NCBI GenBank assembly: GCA_963802905.1
Contig: CAWDKH010000024.1
Coordinates: 1 to 64,000, forward strand
Direction of reading: 5' to 3'
Origin: DASQFQ01 sp963802905
Lineage (GTDB): Bacteria > Actinomycetota > Thermoleophilia > Solirubrobacterales > Solirubrobacteraceae
DNA: 64,000 nt
Of the stretch, positions 8,580 through 17,131 are shown one piece after another. Position 1 is the first letter of the stretch. Each line of letters opens with the position of its first letter. The notes beneath the pieces are model-generated. The model had not been told where the DNA came from and searched no databases. It saw only the letters and a list, made by a program, of their open reading frames with translations. Made by a program: the position numbers and the translations under genes.

Positions 8580-11339
8580 ATGGGCCCCATCCTGGTCGGC
8601 CGAGAGCAAGACGTGGCGGTGGCGCTCGAGAGCCTCGAGCTGCTCGCCGCGGGGCCCAGCGCGCTCGCGATCGAGGGCGAGGCGGGCATCGGCAAGAGCG
8701 CGCTGTGGCAGCTCGCGGTCGGTGCCGCGCGTGAGCACGGACTGCGGGTGCTCGAAGCGCGCCCGTCGGAGGCCGAGCGCGCACTCTCCTACGCGGCGCT
8801 CGGCGACCTGCTGCGCCCCGCGCTCGACGCGATCGAGGGGCTGCCGGAACCGCAGCGACGAGCGCTCGAGGTCGCGCTGCTGGTCGCCGACCCCGACGGC
8901 GCCGGGCCCGACCAGCGGGCGATCGCCGTCGCGACGCTCGGCGCACTGCAGACGCTGAGCGCCGAGCGGCCGGTGGCGCTCGCGATCGACGACGTGCAAT
9001 GGCTCGACGCGGACTCCGCGCGGGCGCTCACGTTCGCACTGCGGCGGCTCGCCGCCGAGCCGCTGCTCGCCCTGCTGGCGCGGCGCGGCGACCGGCCCGC
9101 GGCGCTGCCGCTCGGGCTCGACGCGTGGGACGAAGGGCGCGTCCTGCGCGTGCGGCTCGCGCCACTTGGGCCGACGGACATGCACACGCTGCTCGCCGAG
9201 CGGCTCGGGCTGCGGCTCGCGCGGCCGCTGCTCCTCCGCGTCCATGCCGCCGCGGCGGGCAACCCCCTGTACGGGCTCGAGCTGGGCCGTGCCCTGCTCC
9301 GGCATGAGGGCCGGCTCGCCCCGACGGCGGCGCTGCCGGAGCCCGAGACGCTCGAAGGCGTCGTCGCCGAGCGGCTGGACGCGCTCTCGTCAGCCGCCCA
9401 GTTGGCGCTCGCCGCCGTGGCGGCGCTGGCGGAGCCACGCCCAGCGGTGGTCGGCGCGGTCACGGACGAAACGGCGGGCGGGCTTGAGGAGGCGCTGGAG
9501 AGCGGGGTGCTTCAGCTCCACGACGAGCGCCTGCAGCTCGCGCACCCGCTGTTCGGCTCGGTGGCCGCGGCGCGCTTGCGGCCCGACCGCCGCCGCGACC
9601 TGCACCGCCGGCTGGCCGAGCTGGTCGACGACTTCGAACAGCACGCGCTGCACATCGCGCTCGCCGCCGAGGCACCCGACCGCGACGCATCGCAGGTCGT
9701 GGCGGAGGCGGCGCGCCGCGCCGGGGCGCGCGGTGCGCCTGACGCCGCACTCCAGCTCGTCGAGCACGCGCTGCGGCTCGCGCCCGCCGAGCCCGCTGCC
9801 GCGCGCGCCGGGCTGTGGATCGAAGCCTCCGACCTCGCGTTCGCCGCCGGCGACACGGAGCGCGCGAACCGGCTGCTGCGCGACGCGCTCGAGCTCGCCG
9901 AGCCCGCCCAGCGGTCCTCAGTGCTCGCGCGCCTCGCGATGCTCGCCACCTACGACGGCAGCATCCGCGAGGCGCGGGACCTCGGTGAGCAGGCGCTGCG
10001 CGAGCTGGGCGATGACCCGGCCGCGCGCGTGGTCGTGCGACGCCGGCTCGCGCTCGCCCACCTGCTGCGCGCTGAGCTGGCGGACGCCGAGCGGCATGCG
10101 GCGAGCGCGGCGGAGCTCGCGGAAGCCTCCGAGCCGCGCGAGTCGGCGGCGCGCGCGCTCGCCAACCTGGCGTGCATCCAGGCCCTCCGCGGCCGTTGGG
10201 CCGACGCGTCGCCGAACATCGATCGCGCGCTCGCGCTCGAGGGCGCCCCTGGGGTCGCCTCGATCGACGACTCGCCGAGCGCCGTCGCCGGGCTGATGCT
10301 GATGTACCAGGGCGAGCTCGCCGCCGCGCGCTCGCGGCTCCGGCACGCACTCGCGCAAGCCCAGGCCGCCGGCGGCGACCCGCTCAGTACCGGCCTGCTG
10401 TTCGCGCTCAGCGACCTCGAGAGCCGGGCCGGGCGCTTCCACGAGGCGCGTGCGCTGGCCCTCCGCGGCCTGACCGCGTCGGAGCAGACGGATCAGCGGA
10501 CGGAGCGGAGCGTCCTCCTGTTTGCGCAGGCGCTCGCCGAGGCGCACCTCGGCGTGGGCGACGGCGGGCTCGCCGCCGCGGAGGAGGGGCTGGCCATCGC
10601 CGAGCGCGCGGAGCACCGGTTCGCCGCGGCGCAGAACCGCTGGGCGCTCGGGCACCTCGCGCTCTCCGCCGGGCGGGCGGACGCGGCCTGGGCCGCGCTC
10701 GAGCCCGCGGTGACCCTGCTGCGCGAGGGCGACGTGGGCGAGCCAGGCGTGATCCCCGTCCACGCGGAGGCCATCGACGCGCTGCTCATGCTCGGCGACG
10801 TCGAGCGGGCGCGCACGCTCGTGGCGGAACTCCACGCGACGGCTCGCTGGCCGTGGCTGCGCGCCGCCGCGGCTCGCTGCCGCGGGCTGCTGCTGGCGGC
10901 CGAGGGGGACACGGAGACCGCGCTGCGCGAACTCGCCGATGCACTCGAGCAACACCGCGCGCTCGACATGCCGTTCGCGCTGGCGCGCACCGAGCTCGCG
11001 CTCGGGAGCGCACAGCGGCGTGCCAAGCAGCGCGCTGCCGCGCGGGCGTCGCTGGCGCAAGCCGAGGCGGCGTTCGAGGCGCTCGGTGCGGAGCGGTGGG
11101 CCGAGCGCGCCCGCGGCGAAGCGGCGCGGCTCGCCGGCCGCCGGCCGAGCGACGACGCCGGCCTGACCGCGACCGAGCGCGGCGTGGCCGAGCTCGCCGC
11201 GGCGGGGCGGTCGAACCGCGAGATCGCCGGCGAGCTGTTCGTCTCCGAGCGCACGGTCGAGGCCAACCTCACGCGCGTCTACCGCAAGCTCGGCGTGCGC
11301 TCCCGAACCGAGCTCGCGCGGCGCCTCCCCCCGGCTTAG
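8580..11339 (+). CDS. Large LuxR-family ATP-dependent regulator (LAL type)
   Basis: A 919-aa transcription regulator. An N-terminal STAND/AAA-like ATPase has Walker A EGEAGIGKSALW near residue 33 and Walker B ALAIDDVQWLDADS near residue 134. A long alanine/leucine-rich middle (about 380-830) looks like TPR-type helical repeats. The C-terminus is a LuxR helix-turn-helix (LTATERGVAELAAAGRSNRE, then SERTVEANL). Proteins like this bind a ligand or partner through the repeats and activate nearby or distant genes. It is flanked by an exonuclease and a small secreted protein, so its target is not evident. TAGCGT lies 12 bases before the ATG. Confidence 0.9.
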   Translation: MGPILVGREQDVAVALESLELLAAGPSALAIEGEAGIGKSALWQLAVGAAREHGLRVLEARPSEAERALSYAALGDLLRPALDAIEGLPEPQRRALEVALLVADPDGAGPDQRAIAVATLGALQTLSAERPVALAIDDVQWLDADSARALTFALRRLAAEPLLALLARRGDRPAALPLGLDAWDEGRVLRVRLAPLGPTDMHTLLAERLGLRLARPLLLRVHAAAAGNPLYGLELGRALLRHEGRLAPTAALPEPETLEGVVAERLDALSSAAQLALAAVAALAEPRPAVVGAVTDETAGGLEEALESGVLQLHDERLQLAHPLFGSVAAARLRPDRRRDLHRRLAELVDDFEQHALHIALAAEAPDRDASQVVAEAARRAGARGAPDAALQLVEHALRLAPAEPAAARAGLWIEASDLAFAAGDTERANRLLRDALELAEPAQRSSVLARLAMLATYDGSIREARDLGEQALRELGDDPAARVVVRRRLALAHLLRAELADAERHAASAAELAEASEPRESAARALANLACIQALRGRWADASPNIDRALALEGAPGVASIDDSPSAVAGLMLMYQGELAAARSRLRHALAQAQAAGGDPLSTGLLFALSDLESRAGRFHEARALALRGLTASEQTDQRTERSVLLFAQALAEAHLGVGDGGLAAAEEGLAIAERAEHRFAAAQNRWALGHLALSAGRADAAWAALEPAVTLLREGDVGEPGVIPVHAEAIDALLMLGDVERARTLVAELHATARWPWLRAAAARCRGLLLAAEGDTETALRELADALEQHRALDMPFALARTELALGSAQRRAKQRAAARASLAQAEAAFEALGAERWAERARGEAARLAGRRPSDDAGLTATERGVAELAAAGRSNREIAGELFVSERTVEANLTRVYRKLGVRSRTELARRLPPA

Positions 11340-11483
11340 GCCCCCCGCGGTCCCGGCCAAACCATGTGGGTTCCCCCACTTTCGCGTGCGAGCGGCGGAC
11401 CGTAGGTTCCGTCGCACATCGATCCGCGACCACCGTCCAGCGCCCGCGGATCCCGATCGCCCACAGGGGCACCGGAGGTCCTC
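11340..11483 (+). promoter_or_regulatory. Leader region of the small secreted protein gene
   Basis: The 144-base gap holds a -10-like TAGGTT (11402-11407) about 76 bases upstream of the next start. That start has a strong Shine-Dalgarno (GGAGGT), so this gene, unlike many neighbours, appears to have a normal leader. A 5-base hairpin (GTGGG-TTCC-CCCAC) near 11367-11380 is too weak to call a terminator for the LuxR-type gene. Confidence 0.35.
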
Positions 11484-11807
11484 ATGCTCGTCCACCGACG
11501 CATTACGCGTTCGCTCGCCCTCGTCTGCGCCACGGCCGCCGTCGCGGCAGCCCCCTCGACCGCGCTCGCGCGGCCGGCGTTCGACGCGCCGCAGCCGGCG
11601 TCCAACCCGCCCGGGCACCCGGGGAGCAACGGCAGCCGCGGCGCCACCGCGGAGCCCCAGACCGTCGTGCGCGAGGTCCAGACCGGCGGCGACCAGACCG
11701 TCGCGCTCGTCCTCTCGGGCACCGCGCTGCTCGTCGCTGTCGCCGGCGCCGGCGTCGCCGGCCAGTCGCGCCGCCGCGTGGGCCGCCTCGCCCACCCGCA
11801 GGTCTGA
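11484..11807 (+). CDS. Small exported protein with C-terminal membrane anchor
   Basis: A 107-aa protein. The signal peptide (RSLALVCATAAVAAAPSTALA, residues 9-29) is followed by a low-complexity Pro/Gly/Asn segment with a short NPPGHPGSNGSRG stretch. A transmembrane helix (VALVLSGTALLVAVAGAGVAG) and a basic tail QSRRRVGRL follow. This is a surface-anchored topology, reminiscent of sortase substrates but without an LPXTG motif. Shine-Dalgarno GGAGGT sits 4 bases before the ATG. No function is recognised. It follows the LuxR-type regulator and could be under its control; nothing in the sequence proves it. Confidence 0.75.
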   Translation: MLVHRRITRSLALVCATAAVAAAPSTALARPAFDAPQPASNPPGHPGSNGSRGATAEPQTVVREVQTGGDQTVALVLSGTALLVAVAGAGVAGQSRRRVGRLAHPQV

Positions 11808-11820
11808 CCTTCAGGCCGTG

Positions 11821-12072
11821 ATGGGGCTCTACCTCGTCGAGTCCTTCGTCGGAGGCGCGACGGCGGTCGACTGCGCGGCGCGGGCCGGACTGGCCCGTGC
11901 CGCCGCGGTCGATGCCGGGCGCGAAGGAGCGGCCGTGCGCTTCGTCGACTGGATGCTCGTCCCTGAAGACGAGATCTGCTTCTACTTCTTCACCGCCGGC
12001 TCGCGCGCGGACGTCGCCCGCGTCAGCGAGCACGCGGGTCTCGGTCACGACCGGATCGTCGCGGCGCTGTGA
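11821..12072 (+). CDS. DUF4242-like small protein (SCO4226-type)
   Basis: An 83-aa protein whose layout matches the DUF4242 family: GLYLVESF at the start, an alanine-rich helix, VRFVDWMLVPEDEICFYFF in the middle and VSEHAGLGHDRIVAAL at the end. The Streptomyces member SCO4226 binds nickel; whether this one does is unknown. The ATG at 11821 is preferred; the GTG just before it is possible. It lies 13 bases after the small secreted protein gene and ends 5 bases from the convergent GGDEF-like gene. Confidence 0.7.
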   Translation: MGLYLVESFVGGATAVDCAARAGLARAAAVDAGREGAAVRFVDWMLVPEDEICFYFFTAGSRADVARVSEHAGLGHDRIVAAL

Positions 12073-12077
12073 CGGGG

Positions 12078-12941
12078 TCAGGCGCTGTCCGCTCGGGTCC
12101 CGCCCGGGCGGACGGCGTCGCCACCCGCCTCGCGCGCCTGGCCGAGCCAGCGGTCGACGCGCAGCTTGAACTCGCTCGCGTCCTCGCCGAGCCAGCCCGC
12201 CCAGCCCACCGAGGCGGTCAGCTCGACGGTCTCCGCTCCGACCGTGAACGGGGCGGCGGAGATGCAGCGGCGCAGGCGCTCGGCGGCGCGGTGGGTGCCG
12301 TCGCGGTCGGTGTCGGGGAGCATCATCAGGAACTCGTCGCGCTCCCAGCGGACGATCACGTCGCCGCTGCGCAGCGTGCGGGCGAGGCGCGCGCCGGCGT
12401 CGTGGAGGACGGCGTTGAGTCCCTCCGGCGGCAGTGCGTCGAGCCCGTCGAGCCCGGCCTTGACCAGCGCGAGCGCGTGCCCGTGGCGGGTCGAGCGGGC
12501 GACGAAGAGGTCGAGCTCGCGCTCGCCGAGGCGGCGGTTGCCGAGGCCCGTGACCGGGTCCGTGAGTCCCTCGGGCTCTGACTCGGCGTCGCGGCTGCGC
12601 TTGACGGCGAGCGCGCCCGCCACCGCAGCCATCAGCTCGCCCGGGTCGACGGGATCCTGCAGGCACGTGTGCGCTCCCGCGCGCAGCAGCGACGCCCGGA
12701 CCTTCGGCGGCGCGGAGCCGCTGAGCACGATCACGGGCGCGACCGGCACGTGCGCCCGCCGCTCCAGCGCGGCGAGCACCGCAGCGGCGGGATCCGCGCG
12801 GACGACGACGATGACGTCAGGCACCGGCCCGAGCGCCTCCGCGGGTAACCGCGCGTCGGCGTCGTGGCCTTCCGCGCCGAGCGCACGTACGAGCGGTTCG
12901 TGGCCGCCCTCAGCGACAACGAGAACGCGGCCTCCGTCCAT
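12078..12941 (-). CDS. Degenerate GGDEF-domain protein with receiver-like N-terminus
   Basis: A 287-aa protein. Residues 1-115 resemble a response-regulator receiver fold (RVLVVAEGGHE, PDVIVVVRADP, VAPVIVLSGSAPP), but the usual acidic pocket and phospho-acceptor are not evident. Residues 125-270 are a GGDEF-type fold beginning DPVTGLGNRR. The signature is RWERDEF instead of RxGGDEF, so diguanylate cyclase activity is doubtful; it may sense GTP or c-di-GMP or act as a scaffold. The ATG is 6 bases after TAGGGT (12948-12953), whose TAG is also the stop codon of the upstream ychF gene. Expression may therefore be both separate and read-through. Confidence 0.75.
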   Translation of the reverse strand: MDGGRVLVVAEGGHEPLVRALGAEGHDADARLPAEALGPVPDVIVVVRADPAAAVLAALERRAHVPVAPVIVLSGSAPPKVRASLLRAGAHTCLQDPVDPGELMAAVAGALAVKRSRDAESEPEGLTDPVTGLGNRRLGERELDLFVARSTRHGHALALVKAGLDGLDALPPEGLNAVLHDAGARLARTLRSGDVIVRWERDEFLMMLPDTDRDGTHRAAERLRRCISAAPFTVGAETVELTASVGWAGWLGEDASEFKLRVDRWLGQAREAGGDAVRPGGTRADSA

Positions 12942-12950
12942 CCGCCAACC

Positions 12951-14033
12951 CTACGGCGTGAACTTGACGGTGATCACGTCGCCGTCCTGCATCGCGTAGT
13001 CGCGACCCTCCAGCCGCAGCACGCCCTTGTCGCGCGCCGGCGCGTAGCCGCCGGACTCGACCAGCGCGTCCCACCCGATGACCTCGGCGCGGACGAATCC
13101 GCGCTGGATGTCGGAGTGGATCTCGCCCGCGGCGTGCCACGCCGAGAGGCCGCGGCGCAGGTGCCAGGACTGCGCGGGCTTGTCCTCGCCGGCGGTGAAG
13201 AACGCGATCAGGTTCAGCAGCGAGAACGCGCCGTGCACGACCCGCGCGAGCCCGGACTCGGAGATCCCGAGCTCCTCGCGCATCGACGACGCCTCGTCGT
13301 CCTCGAGCTCGCCGAGCTCGGCCTCGAGCCGGGAGGAGATCGCGACCGCGGCGGCGTCGCGGCCCGACGCGTGCTCTGCCACGACGGCCGGCACCTCGTC
13401 GTCGCCCTCGGACACGTTCGCGACGTAGAGCACCGGCTTGGCGGTCAGCGCGCCGAGGTCGCGCGCCGCGTTCGGCGCGTCGTCGGGGACGGGCACGGAG
13501 CGCACGGGCCGCCCCGCCTGCAGCGCCTCGATCGCCGCCTGCAGCCACTTCTCCTCGGCCACCGACGAGCGGTCGCCCGAGCGCGCCTCGCGCACGACCC
13601 GCGCGTGCCGGCGCTCGGCCTGCTCGAGGTCGGCGTAGATCAGCTCGGTCTCGATCGTGTCCATGTCCGCGGCGGGGTCGACGCGGCCCTCCGGGTGGAT
13701 CACGTTCGGGTCGTCGTGTGCGCGGACGACGTGCAGCAGCGCATCGGTCTCGCGGATGTTGGCCAGGAACTGGTTGCCGAGGCCCTCGCCCTTGTGCGCG
13801 CCCGCCACGAGCCCGGCGATGTCGTGGAACTCGATCGTGTCCGGCACGACGTTCGAGGAGCGCACGATCCGCGCGACCTCGTTCAGCCGCTCATCCTCGA
13901 CCCCGACCACCGCGACGTTCGGCTCGATCGTCGTGAACGGGTAGTTCGCGGCCTGCGCGCCCGCCTGCGACAGCGCGTTGAACAGCGACGACTTGCCCGC
14001 GTTGGGCATGCCGACGATGCCGACCTTCATCAT
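12951..14033 (-). CDS. ychF: Ribosome-binding ATPase/GTPase YchF
   Basis: A 360-aa Obg-like P-loop NTPase that associates with ribosomes. G1 is GMPNAGKSS at residues 8-16, the switch region contains NYPFTTIEPN, and G3 is FHDIAGLVAGAHKGEG. The coiled-coil insert spans about 125-190 and the TGS domain about 275-360 (ending GDVITVKFTP). The length matches the family. Its ATGATG start overlaps the stop of the PAP2 gene. The start at 14033 gives an ATGA junction; 14030 is equally usable. It is the last gene of the epimerase/72-aa/PAP2/ychF operon. Confidence 0.95.
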   Translation of the reverse strand: MMKVGIVGMPNAGKSSLFNALSQAGAQAANYPFTTIEPNVAVVGVEDERLNEVARIVRSSNVVPDTIEFHDIAGLVAGAHKGEGLGNQFLANIRETDALLHVVRAHDDPNVIHPEGRVDPAADMDTIETELIYADLEQAERRHARVVREARSGDRSSVAEEKWLQAAIEALQAGRPVRSVPVPDDAPNAARDLGALTAKPVLYVANVSEGDDEVPAVVAEHASGRDAAAVAISSRLEAELGELEDDEASSMREELGISESGLARVVHGAFSLLNLIAFFTAGEDKPAQSWHLRRGLSAWHAAGEIHSDIQRGFVRAEVIGWDALVESGGYAPARDKGVLRLEGRDYAMQDGDVITVKFTP

Positions 14034-14548
14034 CGGCCGAAGCTCCCCAGGAGCGTCCCGAGGCCCGCGCCGGCGGCTATGTCGGACGGGTAGTGCACGC
14101 CGAGGTACAGGCGCGAGAGCGCCATCGCCACCGCGCCGCAGTACAGCGGCCCGGTCGGCAGCAGCCCCGTGAACGCCCGCGCCGCCGCGAACGACGAGGT
14201 GGAGTGCGAGGACGGGAACGACAGGCCGGTCGGCGTCGCCATCAGGTGCGGCAGGTCCTCGACCACCGGCCGCGGGCGCCCGATCGACCACTTGATCGAG
14301 CTCGAGGTCAGATACGCGCAGCCGACGACCGCCGTCGCACGGATCCAGCGCGGGCGCTTCGCTCGATCCAACGCGGCGCCCGCCAGCCCCACGCCGAGCC
14401 AGACGAGCCCGTGCTCACCCAGCGCCGAGTAGCGGCGCACCCAGCGCACCGTCTCCGGCGTCCGCGCCAATGTGCGCAGGCGCTTGTAGAGCGCGAGATC
14501 CAGCGCGTTGGCGCGGACCCGCAGGGACTGCTTGGCGTCGGTGCTCAG
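14030..14548 (-). CDS. PAP2-family membrane phosphatase
   Basis: A 172-aa phosphatidic-acid-phosphatase-type protein, probably membrane-embedded and dephosphorylating a lipid. All three signature motifs are present: KWSIGRPRP, SFPSSHSTSS and SRLYLGVHYPSD. The C-terminal helix is hydrophobic. The only conventional start (TTG at 14470) would remove a typical helical N-terminus (ALDLALYKRLRTLARTP). CTG at 14548 overlaps the upstream gene's TGA (CTGA) and restores it, so I prefer CTG. Downstream it overlaps ychF. Confidence 0.85.
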   Translation of the reverse strand: MSTDAKQSLRVRANALDLALYKRLRTLARTPETVRWVRRYSALGEHGLVWLGVGLAGAALDRAKRPRWIRATAVVGCAYLTSSSIKWSIGRPRPVVEDLPHLMATPTGLSFPSSHSTSSFAAARAFTGLLPTGPLYCGAVAMALSRLYLGVHYPSDIAAGAGLGTLLGSFGR

Positions 14549-14763
14549 AAGCCGATGCGGTGCTCGTCGGACTCGACGCGCAGGTAGACGACCTGCCCGA
14601 CGTCGACCAGAACGGCACCGTCGGCGGCCTCGACCTCGTGCCAGCGCTCCTTGCCGTCGCGCAGCACGGTGCGCAGCTCGTTGAGCTGCGACTCCGACAG
14701 CCGCAGCGAGAGCACCTGGCCGCCGGCGAAGCCGACCGCCGCCTTCCGCGTGGGATCAGGCAT
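14545..14763 (-). CDS. Conserved small protein of unknown function, 72 aa
   Basis: A 72-aa acidic protein with no signal or membrane segment. It appears to be a compact alpha/beta fold: GGQVLSLRLSESQLNELRTV, then a strand ending in VDVGQVVYLRVES. It overlaps the 3' end of the methylmalonyl-CoA epimerase gene by 8 bases and the PAP2 start by 4 bases, so it is clearly translated as part of that operon. I do not recognise a family. Confidence 0.7.
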   Translation of the reverse strand: MPDPTRKAAVGFAGGQVLSLRLSESQLNELRTVLRDGKERWHEVEAADGAVLVDVGQVVYLRVESDEHRIGF

Positions 14764-15169
14764 GGACAGCCGCCGGTTGCACGATCTCGGTCAAGACACC
14801 ACCTGAGGACGAAGGATGCAGGAACGCCACTTGCGACTGCCGGATACCCGTGCGCGGCGACTCGTCGATCAGCCGCAGTCCCTGGTCGCGCAGCCGCCGA
14901 AGGACGGCCTCGATGTCGTCGACCTGGTAGGCGACGTGGTGCAGCCCCGGGCCGCGCTTGGCCAGGAACTTGCCCACCGGCGTGTCGTCATGCAGCGGCG
15001 CGAGCAGCTCGACATGGTTCTCTCCGACGTCGAGCAATGCCGCCTCGACGCCCTGCTCCGACACCGTCTCGCGGTGCACGAGCGAGAGCCCGTAGACGTT
15101 GACGTGGAGGTCGATCGCCTCCTCGAGGTCGGTGACCGCGAGGCCGACGTGGTCGATACGCCCGAACAT
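14756..15169 (-). CDS. mce: Methylmalonyl-CoA epimerase
   Basis: A 137-aa VOC-fold enzyme that interconverts (2R)- and (2S)-methylmalonyl-CoA in propionyl-CoA metabolism. The start IDHVGLAVTDLEEAI, the metal ligands in DHVG, HVELLAP and GLHHVAYQVDD, and the final glutamate in GVLTEIVQP all fit the family. No mutase gene is in the window. The ATG at 15169 is 7 bases after TAGACT (15177-15182), so it is likely leaderless and heads the operon running to ychF. Confidence 0.9.
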   Translation of the reverse strand: MFGRIDHVGLAVTDLEEAIDLHVNVYGLSLVHRETVSEQGVEAALLDVGENHVELLAPLHDDTPVGKFLAKRGPGLHHVAYQVDDIEAVLRRLRDQGLRLIDESPRTGIRQSQVAFLHPSSSGGVLTEIVQPAAVHA

Positions 15170-15212
15170 CGGCCGGAGTCTAGACGCACCCGCGCCGGTA
15201 GCCTGGACTCGC
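15170..15212. promoter_or_regulatory. Divergent leaderless promoters, epimerase and lipid kinase
   Basis: The 43 bases between two divergent starts carry a TANNNT hexamer for each strand. TAGACT (15177-15182, minus) is 7 bases from the epimerase ATG. TAGCCT (15199-15204, plus) is 8 bases from the lipid kinase GTG. Neither start has a Shine-Dalgarno, so both genes are probably transcribed from, or very near, the start codon. Confidence 0.6.
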
Positions 15213-16064
15213 GTGCGCATCGCGCTGATCGCCAACGCGGCCTCCGGAGGAGGCCTCGACACGGAGCCGCTCGCGGACAAGATGCGCCGCCACGGCGCAG
15301 AAGTCCGGGCTTGCGGCTGCGATCCCGAGGACTTCGCGGGCGCCGCCGAATGGGGCCCCGAGCGCGTCGCCGTGGCCGGTGGGGACGGCACGGTCGGCAC
15401 CGCCGCGGAGCTCGCCGGCCGCCTGAACGTCCCACTGGCGGTCATTCCGACCGGCACCGCCAACGACTACGCGCGCGCCTCCGAGCTGCCCACCGACCCC
15501 GACGAGGCATGCGACCTGGCCGCTACCGGCACCGAGCTGCGCCCGATGGAGCTCGGCCGCCTCGCTGACGGGCGCCCGTTCGTCAACGTCGCGAGCGCCG
15601 GCCTGGCCTCCGCCGCGGCCCGCCGTGCCGAGCCGCTCAAGTCGTTCTTCGGCCCGCTCGCCTATCCGCTGGGTGCGCTGCGCGCCGCCGTCTCCGAGCA
15701 GCCGCTGCGCTGCACGGTCTCCGCCGGCGGCGAGGAGGTCTTCGACGGCGAGGCCTGGCAGGCGATCGTGGCGGTCACCGGCGCGTTCGGCGGCGGCGCC
15801 GACATCGGCGCCGCAGACCCCGAGGACGGCGTGCTCGACGCCGCCATCCTGCCCGCCGGCTCGCGCTTCGGGCTCGCCCGCCGCGCCTGGGGCATGCGCC
15901 GCGGCACGATCGCCGAGCAGGGCGACGTCTGCCACGCCCGCGGCACCGTGGTCGAGGTCGACCTGCCGTCGGGCACCGAGTTCAACGTCGACGGCGAGGT
16001 GTGCGACCAGGGCATGGAGCGCATCACCGTCGAGCACCACGCCTACGACCTGGTGGTCGGCTGA
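15213..16064 (+). CDS. Diacylglycerol kinase-family lipid kinase
   Basis: A 283-aa soluble lipid kinase of the DagK/YegS/BmrU family, phosphorylating a lipid or sphingoid-like alcohol with ATP at the membrane. Diagnostic motifs are NAASGGG near residue 8, AVAGGDGTVGTAAELAGR (nucleotide-binding GGDGT) and VIPTGTANDYAR. The C-terminal half is the beta-rich lipid-binding domain ending VDGEVCDQGMERITV. GTG at 15213 is used because it follows TAGCCT by 8 bases and gives the normal start VRIALIANAASG. The mreB-like gene begins on its stop codon (TGATG). Confidence 0.9.
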   Translation: MRIALIANAASGGGLDTEPLADKMRRHGAEVRACGCDPEDFAGAAEWGPERVAVAGGDGTVGTAAELAGRLNVPLAVIPTGTANDYARASELPTDPDEACDLAATGTELRPMELGRLADGRPFVNVASAGLASAAARRAEPLKSFFGPLAYPLGALRAAVSEQPLRCTVSAGGEEVFDGEAWQAIVAVTGAFGGGADIGAADPEDGVLDAAILPAGSRFGLARRAWGMRRGTIAEQGDVCHARGTVVEVDLPSGTEFNVDGEVCDQGMERITVEHHAYDLVVG

Positions 16065-17119
16065 TGCCGTTCGGCAACCGCGACCTCGCGGTCGACCTCG
16101 GCACCGCCAACACGCTCGTGTTCGAGCGCGGCCGCGGCATCGTCGTCTCCGAGCCGTCGGTGATCGCCGTCGACGCCGACCGCGGCGAGGTCTACGCCGT
16201 CGGCGACGAGGCGCACCGGATGATCGGCCGCACCCCCGCGACGATCTCCGCCACGCGCCCGCTGCGCCACGGCGTGATCGCCGACTTCGAGGTCACCGAG
16301 CAGATGCTGCGCTACTTCCTGCGCAAGGCGCAGGCCAGCCGCTGGTCGCGCCCGCGCGTCGTCATGTGCGTGCCGTCCGGCGTCACCGAGGTCGAGACGC
16401 GGGCGGTCGAGGAGGCGTGCCTGAGCGCCGGCGCGCGCCAGGTCGCGCTGATCGAGGAGCCGATCGCCGCCGCCATCGGGGCCGGGCTCGACATCGCCGA
16501 GCCGACCGGCCACATGGTCGTCGACATCGGCGGCGGCACGTCCGAGGTCGCGGTCATCTCGATGGGCGAGATCGTGGTGGAGAGCTCGCTGCGGCTGGCC
16601 GGCTACGACCTCGACGAGGCGATCATGGCCTACGTCCGCCGCCACGCGAACCTGGCGATCGGCCAGCCGAGCGCGGAGGAGATCAAGATGGTCGCCGGCT
16701 CCGCCTTCCCGATGCCGCAGACCGTCGAGGTCGAGGTGCGGGGCCGCGAGCTGCTCTCCGGCCTGCCGCGCACGGTGATGCTCGACTCCGACGACATCCG
16801 CGAGGCGCTCGCCGAGCCGGTGCAGACGATCGTCGACGCCGTCCGGGAGACGCTCGACCAGACGCCGCCCGAGCTGTCCTCGGACATCCTCGTCAACGGG
16901 ATCCTGCTGGCCGGCGGCGGCGCGCTGCTGCACGGGCTGGTCGAGCGGCTGGAGCAGGAGACCTCGATGCCGACGCGGATCGCCGACTCGCCGCTGACCT
17001 GCGTCGCCGTCGGCGCCGGCGAGTCGCTCGAGGAGTTCGAGGCGATCGCGCGGCGCCAGGCGCTCGCCCGCCGCTCCGCGCGCCGCCCGGGTGCGCGCTC
17101 GCATCGCATGCGCCGGTAG
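16064..17119 (+). CDS. mreB: MreB/Mbl-like bacterial actin
   Basis: A 351-aa actin-fold protein. The phosphate 1 loop is AVDLGTANTLVF, phosphate 2 is MVVDIGGGTSEVAV and the adenosine motif is ILLAGGGALLHGL; VMCVPSGVTEVE and LIEEPIAAAIGAG are also family-typical. It should form membrane-associated filaments that guide cell-wall synthesis. No mreC, mreD or rodA lies beside it; it is coupled to a lipid kinase instead, so it may be a second or lone MreB paralogue. The C-terminus carries an extra Arg-rich tail (about 20 residues) not usual in MreB. Confidence 0.92.
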   Translation: MPFGNRDLAVDLGTANTLVFERGRGIVVSEPSVIAVDADRGEVYAVGDEAHRMIGRTPATISATRPLRHGVIADFEVTEQMLRYFLRKAQASRWSRPRVVMCVPSGVTEVETRAVEEACLSAGARQVALIEEPIAAAIGAGLDIAEPTGHMVVDIGGGTSEVAVISMGEIVVESSLRLAGYDLDEAIMAYVRRHANLAIGQPSAEEIKMVAGSAFPMPQTVEVEVRGRELLSGLPRTVMLDSDDIREALAEPVQTIVDAVRETLDQTPPELSSDILVNGILLAGGGALLHGLVERLEQETSMPTRIADSPLTCVAVGAGESLEEFEAIARRQALARRSARRPGARSHRMRR

Positions 17120-17131
17120 GCTCGCGCCGCG

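Noticed and set aside
11367..11380. Small hairpin GTGGG-TTCC-CCCAC after the LuxR-type gene
   Set aside because: A 5-base stem without a U tract is too weak to call a terminator in DNA this GC-rich.
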